From Halichondria panicea (Eukaryota > Porifera > Demospongiae > Suberitida > Halichondriidae): a stretch of 64,000 nucleotides of DNA. Each line of letters opens with the position of its first letter. The first letter of the stretch is position 1. The stretch spans positions 446,001-510,000 of the forward strand of contig NC_087391.1 of the NCBI RefSeq assembly GCF_963675165.1. Direction: 5' to 3'. A model generated the notes under the pieces. That model was not told the DNA's origin. It made no database searches and saw only the letters and a program-made list of their open reading frames with translations. Made by a program: the position numbers and the translations under genes. Below, piece after piece: positions 1 to 13,000 of this stretch.

Positions 1-627
1 GCATACAGAGTGAATCCCGATATGCCTCTATTCGAACACTGCTGTTCAATCCAAGATGCTGTTTATATCTATATCTGCAGTCATGCCAATAATGTCCATC
101 TATCGATTACCACTTGGACAATATGAATACGCAGGCCATGTCATCAACCTGCCACAAGATGTGGTGTCATTTGCACAATATCTTTCAGCAGAGTTGGATG
201 CGTCGCTTGCCCCATGGCGCTTGCGTTACCCTAGTTGTAGATTTTGATTTTAAAGCTTCATTGTAAGAGCTTACCTTGCACTTTGAATCACAGAGCATAC
301 AATTCTCGTCCCAACGACCCAATAAACTTCCCTCAACATCATAACATTGATTGTGTGCATTACCGTTCGCATCACTGTTGCACAAAGTGCTGGCTTGCGA
401 GTCTACATGTTGCGTGTCTGACCACAGCTGTTTTCAAAGCCTTGTCATTGCGTACAAATATGACTTTCTTCTGTATAGTGTACTCCTGCTAGATATAGTT
501 GCTGCTCAGTACAGCTATAGATTTCCATGTTCATACTGATTTTCACATAATTTTTACACTTTGCATGTATAATTGTGAGATGTTAAATGAAACAGCCGAT
601 GGTTTAGCTTCAATGCTCTGGTTTATA
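1..627. other. Intron 1 remnant upstream of transporter copy 1
   Basis: No gene is supported here. Bases around 390-500 match part of intron 1 of transporter copy 2 (about 6530-6630), so this stretch is the corresponding intron of copy 1. The first exon of copy 1 is not present in the window and would lie to its left. Short ORFs here lack any recognisable domain. Confidence 0.6.
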
Positions 628-1058
628 CAGTAGACTCTCATTAATCCGGTCACCCTTGGGACCATGCAGCTTGGCCGAAATAGCGAGGTGGCTGCAGCTC
701 AGGAAATAGGCGTGGCTTAAAAACGACCTTACCTCGAATCTAATGACTACTTTTGCGGTTCTTGTCTCGAGGATAAGGAATGATAATGAATCATTCTGTT
801 CTCTATTTAAGTGTAATCCAATTTTATTTGCTAAATCACACCCAAAACGTCATATCCGGCCGTAATACACGTATAAAATTACATTGAAAACCTTGTTTGG
901 GACAGCCAGCACCTGCCGGTAAACGGAATAGCGAGTGGCCGTACTTCAGAGTTAGTTTTGTGCAGTAAACATATAGCTAGCATTCCGTGCCAAGCCAAAT
1001 GGCCGGTATATATCGAGGTGGCCGTACTTCAGAGAGCCGGAATAGCGAGAGTCTACTG
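628..1058. mobile_element. pogo/Tigger-like non-autonomous element (MITE)
   Basis: The ends are inverted copies of CAGTAGACTCTC, and a TA dinucleotide flanks each side (626-627 and 1059-1060). The 431-bp interior has no long ORF. TA target duplications and a CAG-starting terminus are usual for the pogo branch of Tc1/mariner elements. It sits in intron 1 of the broken transporter copy 1. The family assignment rests on the termini only. Confidence 0.65.
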
Positions 1059-1568
1059 TATATGCAGCAACAAATTAATTAGTTATCACTCATTTCTAAT
1101 TATGTGGCTGTCAATCGATGTCTCTATTGAATATAGGTCTATCAACGGTGTGCAAAACTTTGCTGGCTATCTGGAGTACTTCGATCTTGGGAACAGCTCT
1201 GCAAATTCTGAAACCTCAGATTTGAAAGAAGATGACAGGATCATACTGGTAAGGTTTATAATGTAAGCATGCAGATTGTTGTATGCATGTAAGAGTTGCA
1301 TCATTATCATTATTTTAATAGGGATCCATCATTTCGATTCTGAATCTTGGTGGAGCCATCGGGAGCCTCTTTGCTGGCAGTAAAGTTCAATAAAACAATT
1401 CATGTAAATGTGTGATCTATAATAGTATTAAGATTCTTATCCACTATATATACAGAGCCTGCTGACTACTTTGGCCGTAAAGTAACTATTATGATGTCAG
1501 GAGTGCTGATGGTTCTTGGAGGATCCATACAGAGTGCTGCAGTACAGGGAGGACCATGGTATATAATT

Positions 1569-1716
1569 ATACTAGGTATACGCACACGCATGATTAGCCT
1601 CGCGCAGAGTTGTATTTAAGTACAATTTTAGGAGAAAGAAGAAGAGTAGACTTGACCTGCATGCTGTAGAGAGAATGATTTGGATATAATTATGCCTTAG
1701 TGCGCATGCGCAAATT

Positions 1717-1749
<33 letters not shown>

Positions 1750-3990
1750 ATATCGCATGTGTGTGATTGTCTCTCTGTACTGTGTAGACTGCTATACAGC
1801 TGCTCAAGGATCAATGAAGTGTAAGTAGTTTTTCTTGGATTCTAATTCTTGGATTTGCAAAATAATGCTTTGTTCTCGAGTTATGCCTAGTTTTGCTTAC
1901 TTGGAATGCATTGCAGAAGAGTACGTAGCAAAACTTGTCCACTGAGTGTAGGTAGCTCTGCACTATAACGCTATATAGCTATTGTTATACCACACTTACG
2001 TCACCACAAATTGATCTCATTGGTCAACAGCTGTAGGATATATAGAATAATTTATTAGCATACAGCCCCAGGCATACACAGTTTTTCAAGTTGTTTTTCA
2101 TTTGTTCAAGAAAGTAAGCAAAGAGAAAAGAGCCATGCTTGACGGTACTAAGACTCAAAGCGATGGCAGAAACAAGGAAGGTGCTCTCCAACAAGATGGC
2201 TAAGCTTCCATGGGTCCATGGGCGCGGTTTAGATACAAGAAGAGCTTGCAACTCCAGTAAGGGACGTCGAATGGTCAACGCTTGGACCAAGGAAGCTCTT
2301 GAGCATCTGTAGGAGTCAACATGTTGCTCAACTAGCTCTTTGACGGCTGCAAAATCCGGCATAGTCTTGTTCTTTTTTGCAATCTGCATCGTGATTGAAT
2401 TGTTGCTAGGGGGAGGTCCTTTTATAGTGCTGCGGTCACGTGGTATAAGTCAGATATGCCACACCTACTCGGAGGATATGCACCCTATATATCCTCCTCT
2501 TAGGTGTGGTATATCCTATACGTATAGGTGTGAGAAGAGAGCTGCAAGATTCTGCTGATGTACATGTAATGCAGCCATCAATTTTAGACTTGGACTTTTG
2601 GCATCGATCGTTTTAACGACGATCATGGTTGATCATAACACATTCATTCTGGATTTTTCATGCAGCAAAATTGATTCATCATTGTATAATGTGTGTATAA
2701 AACAGCTTTATGCTATGTGCAGCTTTATGTTATGTAGAATATACCTCCACCGAGGCATCAGCACCCACGGTGCTTTCATTATGAAAAACACATACATTCT
2801 TGGCTAGAATCAGTCTCTCAAGAACTCTGATTCCAAGAGTAGAGTATAGTGTTGTTGTTGGCTTTGTTCGTGTGAGACTCTTATATAGCTAGCTACAGCC
2901 GGCCAGCCTAAGCTAGCTAGCTCTAGCTCTTCCAGCTAGCTAGCTACGTAGCTTTCTTCTCCGCATAATTATGCCAATAATATTTCCCACCTACTACACT
3001 TTTGCCATGTAGTCTTGTGGGGTTTAACTGTCATAAATTGGCACCTCAGGGCTACAAGGGAAAATATGGCTCATAAATTGGCACCTCAAGCATATGCAGT
3101 AAAAATTAATTAATGGTGTTTTCGATGAATGAAAATGTCTTGCATGAGAAACAAAATGTCATAAATGAAAACATAGAGACAGAGGGTGTAGTCTGTAGAC
3201 TAGTTCATCAAAAATTCTGCTGTGTGCTTGCAGAAGGAGCTGCTTTAGAGACACTCTGGGAGAGGGCTAGGGCTCAGGCTGAGCCTTGCTCACTAGCACT
3301 AGTACTGCACGCACTGCACTAGGCCTGTTCAGCTTCTGTATTTAAATAAAAAGAAGCCAGTTTAGTAATAATATAGGAGTGGCTATTTTAAGCTTACCTT
3401 TGCTTGCCTAACAGCCTGGCATAGCTGAAGAGAGCTGGTCTAGACACCGTCTAGAGCTAGCTGTGTTGTTTCGTTGGAGGGAGGGGCTGACTAATTGAAC
3501 AGAGAGGGGGAGTGGCTCTGTACCGTTCGCTTTGGAGGGAGGGGCTGGCTGCTCATATTCTGTCCAGGCTGCGCAAGGATTTGAGTGTGGACAGCAGCCC
3601 TGGTGTCTCTTTTCCTAGTTGTCTTCTTGTTTGAATAGTGTTGCTATGTGGTAGTCATGCAGCTTGATGCATAGCAACCAGTCAGCCAATCAGATGGGAC
3701 ATATATCAATTAATGCATAGTGCCTCGGGGTTTATGACAGTAAACCACACCTCCCCCTCGGGCTTACGCCCTCGTAGTCGGGAGGTTTACTGTCATAAAC
3801 CCCTCTACACTGTACATTAACTAATACGTAGATCAGTTTGGAGGTAATAAAGATTAACTGAATGTAGCCACACCCAATTTCGCATTCCTGAAGCATGACA
3901 TTCCTGAGCGTGACATACATACATACATACATACAAAGGCTTTCTGAGATACGATGCAGTATTAGTTGCCTCGCGATATAAGGCGCTCGG
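1569..3990. repeat. 2.4-kb insertion of repeats in intron 4 of copy 1
   Basis: Intron 4 is only 48 bp in copy 2, but about 2.46 kb here, so about 2.4 kb was inserted. The left part (about 1690-1980) is a dispersed repeat also seen near 27250-27560, 28880-29010 and, inverted, 39540-39700. It includes a (GT)n tract at about 1721-1750. A minus-strand ORF at 2024-2389 (121 codons) has no recognisable domain. A region of gctagcta simple repeat lies near 2890-2955. I see no transposase, so the origin of the insertion is unresolved. Confidence 0.6.
3729..3803. repeat. Perfect-stem palindrome
   Basis: The outer arms are inverted copies of GTTTATGACAGTAAACC, separated by about 40 bp that contain a further short CTCGGGC/GCCC hairpin. 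It lies within the repeat insertion in intron 4 of copy 1. It is probably a small foldback element. Confidence 0.55.
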
Positions 3991-5678
3991 CAAGATATGA
4001 AATACTGAATTACCCATGCAGGATGGAAATCTTGGGTCGTTTTATTAGTGGACTTGGATGCGGGTAAGATTGTGTACAATGCTATAATTATATATATATG
4101 AGTCTCTTCATTTCTATGCAGCTCATTTTATATGGCTGGCCCTGTGTACATTGCTGAGATTGCTCCCATGCATATTCGAGGAACCTTGACATCTCTAATT
4201 GGCCCAACCATAGCAATGGGAATAATGACTGCCTATGTCACCAACTTCCTGCTGTACGATAAGCTGTTTGGTTGGAGGGTGTCTCGTCTACTGTCTTGTG
4301 TCTTTGGTTGTGTCTTCATTGCCGGCTTGACCGTGATGCCCAGGACCCCAAGGTAACTGTGTCTCTCAGGAATCCATGTATTTACACACTGAACTGCAGG
4401 TGGCTCATGGTGCAGGGGAGAGAGTCAGAGGCACGAGAGGTACTCAGAAAAACTGTCTCCAAGCTGGGACAGGAGGGAATTGAAGCTGAGCTAGAGGATA
4501 TTAGACAGACTCTGAAATCAGCAACAAAGCAAAATCTCTTTCAGGGAGCTTAAAGTGGTTTTGAAATGGAGAATCCTTAAACGGTACACCTGGTCTTGAA
4601 CATGCATACATTGTATGGTACCATATCTGGGTTAGTAATGCCGGGAAGGGATAATGTTGACTTACTGGCAGTGGGAGGGCATTATAGGGTTGCTTCAACT
4701 TGGAGGAAGAGAATAATGAAGTCGTTGGCTATATTGTTGTGTGTCTGGTTTGCCTCTTTATGTTAGTCTACTCATCCACCTGGTAGTAAGTTGATATTTT
4801 AGTCATTGTCTAGCTATATAATTCTTTGATTTGCAGTGTCATCCCGTTTGTTGTCACCAGTGAGATGTTTCCTTTAGAGGGACGAGGTGAGCTCTTGTTA
4901 CCTTATTATAATTATACCGTATCTAATGATTTAACAGGACTTGTTGCGGCCTTCTCCACGGCAATCAACTAGATCTCTGCATACATATTCACTCAAGCCA
5001 TTCTGGCCTCCATTAACTCGTCTGGTTCTCTGTACATGATCAGCTTGATTGACTTGGCTGCAGCTCTCTTCTTCTTATTCCTACTGCCTGAGACGAAGGT
5101 GAGTGTATATATAGTACATGTGTAGCTGTATCTTATCAATGTCCCTCTGTGCACACAGGGCTTCAGTCTCGAAGAAATGGAGAAAATATTCGAGAAACCG
5201 TGGCTTGAGAGGGTGGGGCTCACTTCCTGCTGCAGGTGCATAATCATTTTTTTGTATAATTATGTACATTTAATATAATTTTTTTTACACATGAGAATTT
5301 GCAGATTTTGTCATAGTTAAGATGTGGCTGAAGATGGTATCCCTAAGAGTGAACATGCTGTCAATGGAGTGGTGATGCTAGGGGACAAATCTGTAGAGCT
5401 TCAATATGCCAGACAAAAGAGAGAATTTGTGTTTGTGGAGGAGAATAGTAAAGACTGGGAAGAGTATTGGGAACGATACGATGTAGAAGAGACTAGAACT
5501 GCTAGCAAACAAACCACTGTGTGAATGCATGCTAGTAGTTAGTGTCAACAAGAGTGTATGAATGGCTTCATACACTCTGCATGGCCGGGGTCAAAAGTCG
5601 TTTCCTTTCATTAATTAAAAAATATGCGGTATTGTTACCAGGAATTGTTATAGTCATGCTATGCGCTAGTCGCTAGTC

Positions 5679-5757
5679 ATAGACTTGCCAGCCCCGTTTT
5701 AAACTTGTAAAACTGGGCTGGCAAGTCTACTCCAGTTTTAAACTGGTAAAACTGGGC
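5679..5757. repeat. Hairpin repeats 3' of transporter copy 1
   Basis: The motif AGACTTGCCAGCCC is followed by an AT-rich loop with AACTTGTAAAACT and then its complement. The second half is repeated once more. A similar hairpin follows transporter copy 2 at 9403-9447. The repeats therefore travelled with the gene duplication or are two members of a small foldback family. Confidence 0.5.
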
Positions 5758-5866
5758 TGGCAACTCTACTATACTGATAAGTAATTAGATCTACCTGAAT
5801 TATATGCATCTGTTTTGTATACTATACTGGTACTACACTGCATGGCACCGATTCACTGCATGTATC

Positions 5867-8800
5867 ATGGCAGCCAGAGACTGGATTTACGTTTCTTCTG
5901 TGGCATTCTTTGCTGCACTGGGTGCTTACCTGACTGGATACAGCGTTGGGTAAGTATATAGACACTGTATACTATACTGACTACTCTTATCTACTTGTCC
6001 CTTTTGATATATTAAAATGCTACTATAGTGTGTGCTTCTAAACTTGTGATAGCAGCTAACGTACTTAGAGTCATTTTGACGTGTAGCATTACTTGTTGTA
6101 AGATCAAAGGAACTATATAATACAAGATCAAAGGGACAATATGCCATGAATACACTCTGGTTTCACATAATATCGAGGCCTGGCTATGGTTATAGTTGAT
6201 GATTCTGAGTCTGCTCACGTGGATGCCATGGCGCTGCGTTTGCAGCATGGATAGTCTCGTGTTACTAGTAGATTTTGATTTTTCACCTCTACATGCACAA
6301 CGCGGCTATAGTTCGAGGCACACCATTGGCTAGCCTCGATCCTATGCCGCACTTCCTCGACCATTGGTATATTGCACATGCATGCACACTATTTACAGCC
6401 ATGTGATTATTAATTTTTGTTTTAGGGAAGAGACTCCACGCTTCTTGACTGACTCCGGTCCCACTGTATGTCAGGTGCTTTAATTATTTGTGAGTCTTTG
6501 CTGACTCGGCTGTGATTCTATAGTCTCAGTTCATGTGGCTTGCAAGTCTACATGTTGCGTGTCTGACCACAGCTGTGTTCGTCATTCCGTACAAATCTGA
6601 CTTTCTTCTGTATAGTGTACTCCTGCTAAGTCTAGTTGCTGCATGCTACAGACATGTTCATACGTACTGCACATAATGTTTATAAACACTCTGGTTGTGA
6701 TACGTTGAATATAAAACATGCAGCCGATGGTTTAGCACTTTAATGCTCTAGTTTATATTATTATGGCAAAAAAATGCAACAGTTAACACTCATTTCTAAT
6801 TGGCTATCAATCGATCTCTATATAATTTTTTATAGGGCTGTCAATGGACTGCAAAACTTTGCTGGCTATCTGGAATACTTTGATCTTGGGAACAGCTCTG
6901 CAAATTCTAGCTGCACTGAAACCTCAGATTTGAAAGAAGATGACAGGATCATACTGGTAAGGTTTATAATGTAAGCATGCAGATTGTTGTATGCATGTAA
7001 GAGTTGCATCATTATTATTTATAGGGAGCCATCATTTCGATTGTGAATCTTGGTGGAGCCTTTGGGAGCATCTTTGCTGGCAGTAAAGTTCTATTAAAAC
7101 AATTTCACGTAATTAAATGTATAATAGTATTAAGATTCTTATCCACTATATATACAGAGCCTGCTGACTACTTTGGCCGTAAAGTAACTATTATGATGTC
7201 AGGAGTGCTGGTGGTTCTTGGAGCAGCGATACAGAGTGCTGCAGTACAGGGAGCACCATGGTATATAATTATATAATTTATTGCGATATGAAATACTGAA
7301 TTACCCAGGATGGAAATCTTGGGTCGTTTTATTGGTGGACTTGGATACGGGTAAGATTTTATACAATGCTATACATGATATATGAGTCTCTTCATTTCTA
7401 TGCAGCTCATTTTATATGGCTGGCCCTGTGTACATCGCTGAGATTGCTCCCACGCATATTCGAGGAACTTTGACATCTCTAATTGGCCCAACCATAGCAA
7501 TGGGAATAATAACCGGCTATATCATCAATCACTTACTGTACGATGAGCTGTTTGGTTGGAGGGTGTCTCGTCTACTGTCTTGTGTCTTTGGTTGTGTCTA
7601 CATTGTCGGCATGACTGTGATGCCTAGGACCCCAAGGTAACTGTGTCTCTTAGGAATCCATGTATTTACACACTGAACTGCAGGTGGCTCATGGTGCAGG
7701 GGAGAGAGTCAGAGGCACGAGAGGTACTCAGAAAAACTGTCTCCAAGCTGGGACAGGAGGGAATTGAAGCTGAGCTAGAGGATATTAGACTGACTCTGAA
7801 ATCAGCAACAAAGCAAAATCTCTTTCAAGAGCTTAAAGTGATTTTGAAATGGAGAATCCTTAAACGGTATATACACCTGGCCTTAAACATGCATACATTG
7901 TATGGTACCACATATCTGGGTTAGTAATGCCAGGAAGCTAGGGATAACATAATTAGTGGCAGTGCATGGGAGGGCATTATAGGGTTACCAATACTTCTTG
8001 TGAATCCATACTTTACTATGTACTTTGTTCAGGGTCTTGCTGGGAGCTGTTATTCATATGTTTTCAGCTAGTTGTGGAACGGCAATATAGTGAGTTATCT
8101 GGTAATCATCAGTTGATATGCAGCATAATGATCATTTTCCTTGTAGTTTCTACTCTGAGCCATTGTTCTGTTCTCTGGGGATAGTTCCGTTTGTGACTGC
8201 TCTTGTGATTGGAGGATTGACTCTCTGTGGAACCACCTTCACGACCATCTTTATTGACAAGGTACAAAATAGTGAGGTTGACAACTGCACGTTATATGCT
8301 GGTCTGTTTATACAGCTTGGCAGAAAGCCGATATTGGTGGGAGGTGGTATAATGATGTTTCTCCTCTCTGGAACAGCTGCTACACTAGTCCATGCCTTCA
8401 AGTTGGAGGAAGAGAATAATGAAGTCGTCGGCTATATTGTTGTGTGTCTGGTCTGCCTCTTTATGTTAGTCTACTCATCCACCTGGTAGTAAGTTGATCT
8501 CTTAGTCATTGTCTAGCTACAAGCTTTACACTTCGATTTGCAGTGTTGTTCCGCTTGTTGTCACCAGTGAGATGTTTCCTTTGGAGGGACAAGGTGAGCT
8601 CTTGTTACCTTATTATAATTATACCGTATCTATTAATGTACATTTTCAACAGGACTTGTTGTGGCCATCTCCGTGGCAATCTACTGGGTCTTTGCATACA
8701 CATTCACTCAAGCCTTCCCCTCAATTTTGGGCTCCATTAACTCGTCTGGTTCTCTGTACATGATCAGCTTGATTGACTTGGCTGCAGCTCTCTTCTTCTT

Positions 8801-9230
8801 ATTCCTACTGCCTGAGACGAAGGTGAGTGTATATATAGTACATGTGTAGATGTATCTTATCAATGTCCCTCTGTGCACACAGGGTTTCAGTCTCGAAGAA
8901 ATGGAGAAAATATTCGAGAAACCGTGGCTTGAGAGGGTGGGGCTCACTTCCTGCTGCAGGTGCATAATCATTTTGTATGCACATTATACGCATGAGAATT
9001 AATTTTGCAGGTTTTGTCGTAGTCGGCACGGTTCCACTGAAGATGGCATCCCTACTAAGAGTGAACATGCTGTCAATGGAGTGGTGATGCTAGGGGACAA
9101 ATCTGTAGAGCTTCAATATGCCAGACAAAAGAGAGAATTTGTGGAGGAGAATAGTAAAGACTGGGAAGAGTATTGGGAACGATACGATGCAGAAAAGACT
9201 AGAACTGCTAGCAAACAAACTATTGTATGA
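5867..9230 (+). CDS. SLC2-type (MFS) sugar transporter, copy 2, intact
   Basis: Fourteen exons: 5867-5949, 6836-6956, 7025-7082, 7158-7260, 7309-7350, 7406-7636, 7684-7866, 8033-8089, 8147-8261, 8316-8488, 8544-8593, 8653-8822, 8883-8959 and 9011-9230. All junctions are GT-AG, the phases agree, and the 1683 nt give 560 aa. The start is the ATG of MAARDWIYVS, which opens the first membrane helix. Family motifs are visible: KPADYFGRK after helix 2, VYIAEIAPTHIRG in helix 4 and its loop, LGRKP after helix 8, and PETKG across exons 12-13. Members of this family carry hexoses or related polyols by facilitated diffusion or proton symport. The AEIAP and PETKG pattern resembles GLUT6/8 and plant ERD6-like carriers; the substrate cannot be read from sequence. 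The extracellular loop after helix 1 has NSSANSS glycosylation-type sites. The soluble tail is acidic and charged. Tandem neighbours on both sides are paralogues. Confidence 0.93.
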
Positions 9231-9456
9231 ATGCATGCATGCATGCACGTATGGTCATGAATCAATCAGTCATTAATTAAACTCTTTTGTGGTTAAATGT
9301 CGTTCCTTAATAATTATGTGGTGTTGTTGACCCAAATGCCATTCGGCATGCAGGCACTCTAAATGATTCGGCATGCAGGCACTCCAAATGATTCTCATAG
9401 ACTTGCCAGCCCAGTTTTAAACTGGTAAAACTGGGCTTGCGAGTCTACTATACCGG
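9231..9456. repeat. 3' flank of copy 2 with hairpin at 9403-9447
   Basis: No gene is seen. A direct repeat of ATTCGGCATGCAGGCACTC occurs twice near 9341-9385. The imperfect palindrome at 9403-9447 has stems AGACTTGCCAGCCCAGTTTTA and its near complement. The stretch ends at the CCGG target site of the Ginger element. Beyond that element, at 13898 onward, the sequence continues as in the region between copies 1 and 2. Confidence 0.55.
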
Positions 9457-9610
9457 TGTCATAGGAATGAATGACTCCCCTAAATAATGACTCCCGGTCA
9501 CTCCTACCTAGGCACCAGTGACTCCCGGTCACTCACGCCTAGGAATAAATGACTCCCCCGGTCACTGACTCCTAGTCACGAATGACTCCCCCCTGGAAAA
9601 AATGACTCCC
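9457..9610. repeat. Left terminal inverted repeat of Ginger element
   Basis: About 100 bp at the tip matches the inverted right end imperfectly. Inside the repeat the core AATGACTCCCC recurs many times with variants (TGACTCCCGGTCACTC), so it looks like a cluster of possible transposase-binding sites. The last units run on to about 9610. Confidence 0.8.
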
Positions 9611-10042
9611 CCGAAATTTATATATGAACACTGATCCATAGAGCTAAAGAGACTTCAGGGGCTATACTAAGTACATGCATCCTCAAAACCTGTCACAGTG
9701 TGACTATACAATCAAGCTCAAGACTGTTATCAGGACTGCATGCATGCTATCTGTGAGAGACCTGTTTAATACATAGTATGACTATAATTACAGCTGTTCC
9801 TTATATACTGTAAACTGGTTCAGTTTAGCTATTAGTACCTATAGTACTTATACTACATTGTACACTCTGTTCACATTTTCACACGTCTCACGGTCACTGT
9901 AAAGCAAAACTTATAATACAACAACATCCATCAAAATAACAAATAGATCTACAGTGCATGAAAAACAAACAAAACAACAGTGCAAATTAACAGTGTATAA
10001 ACAAAAACAGCTAGTGGAAGATAACGAAATGCTAAAAAAATT

Positions 10043-13000
10043 CTATCTAGATCTACAAGTAGGACAAAACCAATCTCCAAGTGGAGATACTTTAATACGA
10101 ACACATTTATAATGATACCACACAGTACATGTGTCGCACTGGACCATTTCATCATAACAGTCAGGGCGGAGACAAGGGCAGTATATCGTAATTACTATGC
10201 TGGAAAATCTTTCTGGTCTCTTGCGGCTACTAACATCTTTTGACTTTGGAAATCTTCTGAGTTTCTCATTTTCAAAGCAACGCACAAGATGTGGCCTCAT
10301 TTTGTCTTCATTTAGGGTGATGGTATCCAGATTGTCTCCTTGCAATGCGTGGTATGCAGCGGCAATTGCAAACAAACCACAGTTGTTACTGCCACTGCTC
10401 TGCTGTTGAATGGAGGCCACAGATAGTAACAGCCCATTGTGCGCTATTAAAGGCTTATACATCTGTGCGATTTGCAGCTCAGCACTTGGCTCCAGGTCTT
10501 TCCCATATTGGAAGCAGCTATCAAAGAGGAAAAGTTCCCCCTTGATGAGTGCTGTCGCAATCCAGTGATGCCTCTCTGTTACAAAGAATATCTGCACGGC
10601 TGTATAGGATATATATGATATAATTATTATACGGTACGGCCAAGGATGAGGATGAGGTATAATTATACCAATACTATAATAATACTACTATTAATTTAAG
10701 TAGAAATTATACCTGTGGCTTCACTACTAGTGACTGCAGGAAAGGACATCTTCTGAACCAGAAGAGTAGAATAACAGCCTTCAATATTTGGAAATTGCAT
10801 TCGCATCAGTTTGTGCGCAGCATACATATGACGGTCAGAAAGCATCCCGCTCTCAGCAAGAACTACATCCTTGTCTCCCGTCCTCAGGTCCAAATCCTTC
10901 ACCCAGTAACTTGAATTCTGTCGAATGTGCACACAATAATTATAATGAACGGTTTATAGTGTGCATGCACATAATTATTAATAATAATTGTAATTAACGA
11001 TAGCTCCTGTTAACAAGTATATAACTATATACCTTTCTTGTTACAGATTGAGTAGTCCTTTGCTTCTTCAAAGGTGGCTCCATAGAGGATGCAGTCTTAA
11101 CCTGAGAGAAGGGGGCGTCTCGCTTGCGAGAGGAGTGAGCATCTGGCTTGTGAGAGGAGGGGACGTCTGGCTTGTGAGAGGAGGGAGCGGCTGGCTTGTG
11201 AGAGGAGGGGACGTCTGGCTTGTGAGAGGAGGGAGCGGCTGGCTTGTGAGAGGAGGGGACGTCTGGCTTGTGAGAGGAGGGGACGTCTGGCTTGTGAGAG
11301 GAGGGAGCGGCTGGCTTGTGAGAGGAGGGGACGTCTGGCTTGTGAGAGGAGGGAGCGGCTGGCTTGTGAGAGGAGGGGACGTCTGGCTTGTGAGAGGAGG
11401 GAGCGGCTGGCTTGTGAGAGGAGGGGGCGTCTGGCTTGTGAGAAGAGGGAAAATCACAATTTTTTTCCCACAGCTTCTAAAAATGGAGTGTATAATTATA
11501 AAGAAACATGAAACATTAAATTAATATCGTAAAGAGAAATGTAATGTAATTATAATTAGCTTCAAAATCTAGAGACACATGCATTATACCTTGCTTGGGT
11601 CTTTCATAGGAGTACTCGTCAAAGAAGGGTTAAACTGATCGAGAGATTCATCGTGATGGTTGTCTGATAATTCGGAAGGATCCGAGAGAGAACTATGTTG
11701 ATCAAAGATAGGTTTTTCGGAGTCTGAGCCATGGTAATGCTTTAACCGCTGTTGGTTAACAGCCTTTTTTAAGGTCTTTCCAGTCTTAGGGTTGGCAATC
11801 TTAAAGACTCCCTTGTCCAAGCACTCCACCACCGTGTATGGGCCTAACCACCGAGGCTTCAGCTTGTCTCCCTTCTTACATTCCCTGGCTGAATTCCTCA
11901 GCCAGACCAAAGTCCCAGTCTTAAACACCTATATAATTAGAAAAATGACATGGCTATGACATTAAACGAGTAATGAAAATAGCCATGCTACGCTCATACA
12001 ATGATATAGCCTGCTCACCCTCTTGTCTGCATGCTTCCGATCATAGTACATCTTGTCCTTTTCTTGGGCATTGTCAATGTTCTTCTTGGCTTTGCTGTGG
12101 ATATCATCCTTTAACTTTGTAACAGCTCGAGCATGGGTCATAATGGCACTAATGTCCCAGCTCTGCTCAAGTTCACCCTCGCTGCCTAACTCCAGTTGAA
12201 TAGGGAGTACAGGTTTCCTGCATGTGGAATGTTATAACAATAATGCATGCATGCCAGATTATCATGTAATTATTATAATAATTATAATTATGAACAACTC
12301 ACCGACAGAACATCAACTCGAAAGGTGAATACTTCGTTGCCTTTTGCTTACTCGTCCTATAAGCAAAGAGAATAGCGGGCAAGTGGTAGTCCCAGTCGGT
12401 CTGTGAGTCATTCACATATTTGAGTAGTGCTGTTTGAAGTGTTTGATTGAAACGTTCAGTTAGCCCGTTGGTTTGTGGGTGGTAAGCTGAAGTGACCCTG
12501 TGCTCTGTTCCAGTGAATCGAAAAAGCTCTGTGTTGACCTGATTAACAAACTCACGGCCTTGGTCCGATATCAGCACCTCACAAAACCCAAACCTGCGTG
12601 CATGTATAACCATAATCATTAAATACGTGTTATTATAATTATGTGTAGAGATGCATGTGATTACAATTTCACACACATGCATAGCTTACCGACAAAACAA
12701 GTTGTACAGGAACATTGCCACTCCAAATGCAGTTTTGTCAGGGAGTGGGGCTGCTTCAGCCCATTTGCTAAAATAATCGACCAATGTTACCACATATTTG
12801 CTGCCATTGGGTGTAATCGGCAAAGGTCCTATCAAGTCTATGCCAACCTATAAAGTGAATTACATAATTATAATTAATATATGATTGTGCTCAAAACAAA
12901 TAATTATTATGCAATGCCATAAAAATTATAGTGTACATATACCTGATGCCAGACTTTGGGTTGTACAGATATCGGATGGAGTTTGGCATTTGTCTTTACA

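Larger units (their letters stand above)
1137..5524 (+). pseudogene. SLC2-type sugar transporter copy 1, broken
   Basis: Exon remnants align one to one with intact copy 2: 1137-1248, 1322-1379, 1456-1558, 4022-4063, 4122-4352, 4400-4583, 4694-4785 (3' part only), 4837-4886, 4938-5098, 5159-5235 and 5305-5524. Exon 1 is outside the window. Several lesions are visible. Exon 7 has one extra base, which shifts the frame to a stop at the GA-stop after NLFQ. Exons 8, 9 and the 5' half of exon 10 are deleted. Exon 12 has a TGG-to-TAG stop and a 9-bp loss. Exon 14 has a stop just after FCHS. Splice sites of the surviving exons remain good, so decay is fairly recent. The intact relatives are 12-helix major facilitator sugar carriers of the plasma or internal membrane. 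A transcript could exist, but a working transporter could not. Confidence 0.9.

Noticed and set aside
2024-2389. Minus-strand ORF of 121 codons
   Set aside because: No domain, no paralogue and a repeat-filled context. I could not support it as a gene.
11048-11524. Plus-strand 158-codon ORF with a WLVRGGD repeat
   Set aside because: It is the antisense of the Ginger exon 7 repeat. The minus-strand frame joins correctly to the neighbouring exons and is the real one.
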